Assembly: GCA_964577825.1 (NCBI GenBank)
Contig: CAZOBJ010000146.1
Span: 1 to 6,327 of the forward strand
DNA length: 6,327 nt
Direction of reading: 5' to 3'
From: CAZOBJ01 sp964577825
GTDB taxonomy: Bacteria; Planctomycetota; SZUA-567; JAFGNG01
Under the pieces are notes generated by a model. That model was given only the letters and a program-made list of their open reading frames with translations, was not told where the DNA came from and did no database searches. Positions 1-6,327 of the stretch are shown one piece after another (the first letter of the stretch is position 1; each line of letters opens with the position of its first letter). The position numbers were made by a program, and so were the translations under genes.

Positions 1-786
1 GCGCACGCGCACGCCGCGCAGGACTGGACCATGGAGGCGGTGGAAGAGGGCCTGAAGCGCACGGGCGTGGACCGGGTGCTGTTGGCCGCCTCGCCGTTGG
101 ACTACTACCCGGTCGCGGGCAACGAGGCGTGCGCGCGGATCGTGGAGCGGTTTCCGGACCGGATCTGGGGGCTGATCGGCATTCATCCGCCGGACGAGGA
201 CGCGTCGCTGCGGGCTTTGGACCGGTATCACGGCAAGGGGTTCGCGGGCGTGAAGCTCATGACCACCGCGGGCTACTACCCGGACGACGAGCGGTACCGG
301 CGCGTGTTCGAGGAGGTGGGTGCGCGCAACATGATCGTGCTCACCCACTGCGGCTGGGCGATCGGCAATCCGGACAAGCCGCCCCTGGGGCAGTGCACGC
401 TGTGCTCGGACCCGTATCACTTCGAGCCGTTCCTGCGCCTGTACCCGGACGCGGACGTCATCTTCGCGCATGGGGGCGGGCGCACCCTGTTCCCGGGGGC
501 GCTCAATCTCGTGCATTACCACCCCAACGCCTGGGTGGACACGTGTCCGGGCAACGGGCCGTGGGTGTTCCGCCACGGGGGTCCGTACCTCGACTTCTCG
601 ATTTGGGACCAGGTGCTCTTCGGCACGGACGACTGTTACGGTAACCTCGCCCGGTCCCGGGCCCCGGAGAAGGCGGCCCAAATGCGCGAGATCCTGGACG
701 AGACCGGCCGCGGCGAGCATACCGAGGCCGTGTTCGGGGGCAATGCGGCCCGGCTCTTGGAAGGGCGCGACCCCTGGAAGGCGTGA
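1..786 (+). CDS. Amidohydrolase-2 family metal-dependent hydrolase, 5' end outside window
   Basis: Probable metal-dependent TIM-barrel hydrolase of the amidohydrolase_2 type; this family contains decarboxylases and hydrolases, and the substrate cannot be named. The frame is open to the window edge: codons 1-5 read AHAHA, the HxH metal motif that normally sits within the first ten residues of this family. The true start is therefore probably just upstream, and the ATG at 31 would delete the motif. Counting visible residues from base 1, further expected elements are Lys85 in GVKLMT (strand-end Lys), His116 in LTHCG, His157 in FAHGGG and Asp210 in LFGTDD, followed by the usual C-terminal VFGGNAARLL. 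A CxxC (Cys132, Cys135, in QCTLC) lies between the two His motifs and is not a standard family element. The stop is TGA at 784-786; the next gene converges 33 nt away. Cytoplasmic as far as visible. Family call firm, function open. Confidence 0.88.
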   Translation, partial: AHAHAAQDWTMEAVEEGLKRTGVDRVLLAASPLDYYPVAGNEACARIVERFPDRIWGLIGIHPPDEDASLRALDRYHGKGFAGVKLMTTAGYYPDDERYRRVFEEVGARNMIVLTHCGWAIGNPDKPPLGQCTLCSDPYHFEPFLRLYPDADVIFAHGGGRTLFPGALNLVHYHPNAWVDTCPGNGPWVFRHGGPYLDFSIWDQVLFGTDDCYGNLARSRAPEKAAQMREILDETGRGEHTEAVFGGNAARLLEGRDPWKA

Positions 787-3700
787 GTCGGCCCCGCAGC
801 CTGTCGGCGAGCGGGCGCCTCAGTCGTCCAGCCCGCCGCGCGGGTCGTTCGGATCCAGGTCAAGGATGTACTCGCGCCAGGTGTTCTCCCACCCCTCCCA
901 GCGCTCCTCGGGCGGGTCCTCGCCGATCGTGAGCCGCAGGAAGGCCCGGTAGCCCTCCTCGCGTATGTGTTTCTCCCACGCGACGTGAAAGAGCGGCCCC
1001 GTCTCCCCGAAGTGCTTGCGGAACTGCCACTCCGGGGCGTCCATGAATCCCTTGCGGCATTCGTCGAAGTAGTCCACGAGGATCGCTCGCTTGCCGTCTT
1101 CCTTCTCCTCGTCTTTGTCGTACAGGAACCAGTACACCAGCCCCCACGCGGACGCGTAGTGGCTGGTGCCGAACTCGCTCTGCGGCGTCTGCAGGAGCTC
1201 CTGCAGGGTGACATGGCGATCGTGCTCCATCTCGTGCTGGAGCTGCAGGAGCCTGCTGCGATTGATCTCTCCGATCACCAGGTCCTCGCCGTCGTAGTAG
1301 GAGACCTCCATAAAGGTCGCCAGGCCCTCGTTGAGCCACAGGGGTACGCTGCTGAGCGTCCGTGGCTTGCCACGGAAGAGGCGCCGGTCCTTTTCGGGAA
1401 GCTGGAAGTCCACGCAGAGCGAGACGAGCAGATGGGTGCCTTCGTGCAACAGGACCGTGGTCGGGGCCGTGGGTCCATGCAAGTCGGTATAGGCCACGTG
1501 GATCGTCCGCTCGCCGTCCTGCTGCACAAACATGCCCGAGGTATGCGCCAGCTGCATGCCGAGCGCGCCCAGGGACCGCATGGCGTCCACATACTCCTCT
1601 TGCGTGCGGTAGGCGCGGACCTCGATGCGGGGGATCTCTTTGTCATAGTGGAAGATCCTGCGATACTTCTTCTGCGCGAACCGCATGAGCTGCGCGATGT
1701 ATCGGGCGGTGTCCTTGTCCGTATTCGTGACGACCCGGCAGGCCTCGTTCTGATAGGTGAGCGCCTCGGACCAGGGCCGCAGCGGGTAGTCCTTGACGCG
1801 TGCGGCCTCCAGGGCGCGTTCGCGGCGCTCTTCTTTGCTCAAGCCATTGGCGCACACCGGGGCGGTTGCGAGTGCGCCGGTCAGCAGCAGCGCCCCCCAC
1901 AGGCGCAGGATACGGAGGTGACTCATGAGTTGTCCCTTCCGCTTTAGTCGTCGGCCTCCGAGTGCTGTGCGCGCCCGGCCAGAGGCGCGCCGCACCGGGG
2001 GCAGGTCGGCCCGTTGACGGCCGCGGCCTTCCTGCCGCGGATGTGGAGCACGGTCTGCCGGATGTAGATGCACAGGGGCACCGCGTAGTTGAGCATAATC
2101 ACCGGATCGTGGCGCACGGTCGCGTAGGTCAACAGCAGCGTGGCGCCCAGGATAGACAGGTACCAGTACGCGAGGGGAATCACCGGCCGCCGGGCGCGTT
2201 CGCTGCGCCACCACTGGACGAGCAGACGGGAGAAATACGCTCCCGAGCCGATGAATCCGACCACGAGCCAGAATACCGAAGTGTCGGCGAACTCCGTGAG
2301 GTCCACGCTGGTGCCTCCCTCCAGTTAACGCCAGTTGAAGGTCCACTGCCGGCCGCCACTCCTATCATACCCTCCGAAGGGACTCGGGGCAAGTGAGTTT
2401 GTCGCAAGACGTCCCCTCATTCCGGAGGCGCGGGGGATTTCCTCTCCGCGCCGGTGGGTTGCCTGGGGAAAAGGCCTGTTTTCGCTTGACAGCGTTCGCA
2501 TGCGGCGATAGGTTGCAGTCGCGCGTGCTGGGGGTGCGCGCCACAAGCACATGCGTGCGCGTATCGATTTCCGGACTGCTGGGAGGAGGACGAGAAGGGC
2601 CGTCGACCGCTGACGTCGCCCGGATCGACGTCAGCGTGTGACGCCCGGGACCGTAGCGACGGAAAGGACAGGGAGACGATGGCCAAGGGGCGCGTGTGTT
2701 GCGTAGCGGGGTGCGACGGCTTGGTTCATGCGAAGGGGTACTGCAGAAGGCACTACGGACAGGTCTGGCGAAAGGGACGAATCAACCCGGACGAACACAA
2801 CGGCGCCAGCCGCGCTGCAACGCCGGCATCCGCTGATTCGGATCGAATGCGGGCGCTGGAGCGCGAACTGCGCAAGGCTCAGCACATGTACCGCCAGGTG
2901 GTGGGCTTCGAAGGGCGGCTCAAATGGCGCAAGGAGATGGAAGCCGTCCGCAAGGAGATCGATCGGCTGCGTGCCCTGCGCACCGAAGCGGTGTCTGCGG
3001 CCGGGTGACGCCCGCCGTCTTCGACAGGCGCCTATTCTGACGCAACCCGTTGGCCGGCCGCGAGGCCATGGTCGGCAGCCGGATGGAGCGCGTGCGCCTA
3101 TGCCGGAGGCCCTGCCGCTGCCCACTCCCATGGCGGTGGTGTTCGCCGACCAGATCATCGTAGAGGCGATGACCGGCAAGAAGACGCTGGTGGGCCTCTA
3201 CTCGACTATCTTCGCCCGGAGGCTGCCCCTCCGACGGCAGGTGAACATCTTCGTGGAACTGGGCGATGCGCAGGGAAGCTACGACTTCCTGCTGGAACTC
3301 GTGCGCCTGGAGACGGGCGCCGTGGTGGCCCGGGGCCAGCTCGAGGGCGTGCGCAGCCGGGACCGGCTTACCCCGTTGGAGCTGGTGGTGCGCGTGCCGG
3401 TGAGCTTCCCCGCGTACGGCACGTACGAAGCCCGTATCTCCTTTGAGAGCCAGGTGTTCGCCAGCCGTACGGTGCGGGTTCTCGCACCCCCGGAGCCGAG
3501 CGGGGGGGCCTCGTTCGGCCCTCCGGAGGCGCAGTGAGACCGCGAAGACCGCGGGTTGGGGCCGAGCCCTGCGACACCTACTCCGGTGGAGACTGCTTCA
3601 GTGTAGGCGACCCCTGGCCGGAGCTTGACTGATGCGCAAGGGACATCCTGGGATCCGGATTGGAGCGCTGCTGACGGGCGGCGCGTTGCTCGGGCTGCTG

Positions 3701-6327
3701 CTGGCCGCCGGATGCGTGGGCCCCGGCGAGTCCGGCCAAGCGCCGGTCACGCGCGAGGCCCTGACGCGGTACCTGTCCGAGTGCGAGCTCGACACGCCGA
3801 CCATCATCGCCGCGGCCCGCGGCCGTCTGGCCCGGGGCGAGGTGTTCCGAGACCGGGTGAGGGACGCCGAAGGCCGGGCCACCCTGGCCACCATCTGGAT
3901 CGATCCGGAGACCCCGGACCTGTTGCGCGTGCGCACGATGCGCACGATTCCCTGCCCGGACTGCGGCGGCACGGGAGCACGCCAGTCGTTCTTGACGGGC
4001 CGCACGCTCCAGACGAACGCGAACGTGCAGTTCCGCTGCCTGCGCTGCGACGGAACGGGCGTGCTGGAAGACCATGTGGAGGAGCGGCGTTTCCTGCTCG
4101 CGGGCGGGGACCAGCTCGCGCCCGCCGTGCCGCGCCATGCGAGAAGGCCCGCGGCCCAGCTGCCGCCCGGAGCGCAGGCGCACATCCAAAGCCTTGCCAG
4201 CAAGGATCCGCACACGCGACTGCGGGCCCTGGAGTGGCTCGACGCGCACGTCGTGAAGGAAGACATGTTCTTCGGCACGCTGCGGCCCATGCTGCGCAAG
4301 GCGGTGTGGATCGAGCAGAGCGAAGACGCGGGCGTCATCCTGTATCAATTCCGCGCCGGGTCCGGCGAGCATCCAAGCAAGGCCGCGTACCGCGTGTTCG
4401 TGGACAGCAAATCGGGCGAGGTCTCCTCCAAGGGGTTCGTGGGCGCGCAGGGCGCCCGCCGGCCCGGTCGCCCGGGCGAAAGCGGCCCCGGCCTGGTGGA
4501 AGAGACCACGAGCTCGGTGCTCGACTGGTTCACCGAGGGTTGGGACACCGACTAGCCCCGCGGACGTCCGCGAGCGCGTCGACCGGTCTACGGCTTATCG
4601 GTGGGATGGATACCGGTCCGAAATACATCTCCGACTTGTCTCACGCATCACTCCCTCTACGCTTGCGTTAGACCGATCTCCCCTTCGCGCTCGAGGGGGG
4701 GCGGCCAACTGCCCAGGTCGCCTTCGCGCGTTGGTGTTTGCGCCCCGGCAAGCCCGGCCGGGCTGCGCGCGGCTTGCGCCGATCGAGCGGACGTCTTTTC
4801 GCATTGACAAGCCGTACAAGGGATTGGATGCTCTGGGGTCCAATGCATCCAGGGGCCCGGGGCGGGTCCGGGCCGAGGCGACTCCAGGAGGATGGACATG
4901 GCGGGCAATGCGTTCGAGATGGCACAAGCGCAATTCGACGAGGTGGCGGAGCTTCTTGACCTGGACGACGCCGGACGCGAGCTCCTGCGCTGGCCCATGC
5001 GCGAGCACGCGGCGCGCCTGCCCGTGCGCATGGACGACGGGTCCATACGCGTGTTTCAGGCATTCCGGATCCAGCACTGCACGGCGCGCGGTCCGGCCAA
5101 GGGCGGGATCCGCTGGCATCCCCAGGTGAACATCGACACGGTGCGCGCACTGGCCACCTGGATGACCTGGAAGACCGCGGTAGTGGACCTGCCCCTGGGC
5201 GGCGGCAAGGGCGGGGTGGTGTGCGACCCCAGAGAGCTGAGCGCCACCGAGCAGGAGCGGCTCGCGCGCGCCTTCGTGCGGGCGTTTGCCAAGGAGTTCG
5301 GCGCAGCGAGCGACGTTCCGGCCCCGGACGTGTATACGAACCCGGGGATCATGGCGTGGATGATGGACGAGTACGAGGCCATCGTGCGCGAGAGCCATCC
5401 CGGCATGGTGACCGGCAAGCCGCTGAGCCTGGGCGGCAGCCAGGGCCGCAAGGACGCCACCGCGCGCGGAGGCGTGTTCACCGTGCGCGAGGCGGCCAAG
5501 GCGCTCGACATCGACCTGGACCAGGCGACCATGGCCGTGCAGGGATTCGGAAACGCGGGTCAGTATGGGGCCTTGCTCGGCGAGGAGCTCCTGGGACTCA
5601 AGCTCATCGCGGCCTCGGACTCGCGCGGCGGCGTGCTCAGCCGCAAGGGCATCTCCGCGCGGGCCCTCGTGGACCATAAGCTGAAGACCGGCCGGGTGGA
5701 GGGCTTCCCGGGCACCGAGCCGATCTCCAACGAAGAGCTGCTGGAGCTCGACGCGACCGTTCTCTTTCCGGCGGCGCTCGAAGGGGCCATTACCGGGGAG
5801 AGCGCGAGCCGGGTGCGGACGCGCATCTGTTGCGAGCTCGCCAACGGGCCCACTACGCCCGAGGCGGACGACATCCTGCACGAGCGCGGCGTGTTCGTGA
5901 TCCCGGACTTCCTGGCCAATGCGGGCGGCGTGACCGTGAGCTGCTTCGAATGGGTGCAGAACGTGACCGGCCTCTACTGGGAGCTCGACGAGGTGCACAG
6001 GCGCCTCGACCAGAAGATGACCAAGGCCTTTCACGCGGTGTATGACGAGCACAAGCGGCGCGGAATCAAGCCCCGGCTGGCCGCCTACGTGGTCGCGGTC
6101 CAGCGCGTGGCCGAGGCCTGCCGGGAGCGGGGTTGGCTGTAGGCGCCGGGGTGCCGTCGGGCGCCATGGTCTTTGCGTTGCTCATCTGGCGGGGGAGTGC
6201 CGCCCAGGGCCGAAAAGAAGTGCGAGGCACGCCCTTGCAGGCGTTTCCATTCCGTGCTAGTGTGGGATTCGGAGGCGGTGAGAGACTGTTGGCTTGGAAT
6301 CGTATCCGATAGGGGCGCTGGGGCGAG

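Overview
This is a GC-rich bacterial chromosomal window with ordinary coding organisation. It holds seven protein genes, four sigma70-like promoters and several leader or spacer hairpins. No tRNA, rRNA, CRISPR array, insertion sequence or phage gene was recognised. An outer-membrane lipoprotein-type signal, a LAB_N (lipid A biosynthesis N-terminal-like) membrane protein and a secreted DUF1570-like metallopeptidase suggest a Gram-negative-type organism. Planctomycetota or a neighbouring high-GC phylum is my best guess, but this is inference and not certain.

Layout. (1) 1-786, plus strand: an amidohydrolase-2 family TIM-barrel hydrolase, open at the left edge; its first visible codons already carry the HxH metal motif, so only a few codons are missing. 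(2) 820-2306, minus strand: a two-gene operon converging on the first gene. A three-helix LAB_N membrane protein comes first, followed after 17 nt by a secreted gluzincin-type (HExxH...NEG) putative peptidase. A good promoter (TTGCCC-N17-TATGAT) lies in front. (3) 2307-2678: a divergent control region with the minus-strand promoter, a plus-strand promoter (TTGACA-N17-TAGGTT), palindromes in both spacers, and a roughly 158-nt plus-strand leader with an 11-bp perfect hairpin and a possible 20-codon Arg-rich uORF. (4) 2679-4555, plus strand: three small or uncharacterised genes probably transcribed together: a C-x4-C-x9-C-x2-H small protein with a helical tail, a DUF6941-like beta-rich protein, and a lipoprotein with two DnaJ-type CxxCxGxG motifs. 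(5) 4556-4897: spacer with palindromes, a TTGACA promoter and a GC-rich leader hairpin before (6) 4898-6142, a complete glutamate dehydrogenase with all catalytic residues. (7) 6143-6327: spacer ending in a candidate extended -10 promoter reading out of the window.

Working together: the only clear metabolic assignment is glutamate dehydrogenase, joining nitrogen and 2-oxoglutarate metabolism. The LAB_N/metallopeptidase pair and the lipoprotein point to cell-envelope work. Nothing here forms a recognisable defence, mobile or biosynthetic system. The most unusual items are the DnaJ-zinc-motif lipoprotein, the small Cys/His protein with its long structured leader, and the LAB_N protein with a CPxC tail.
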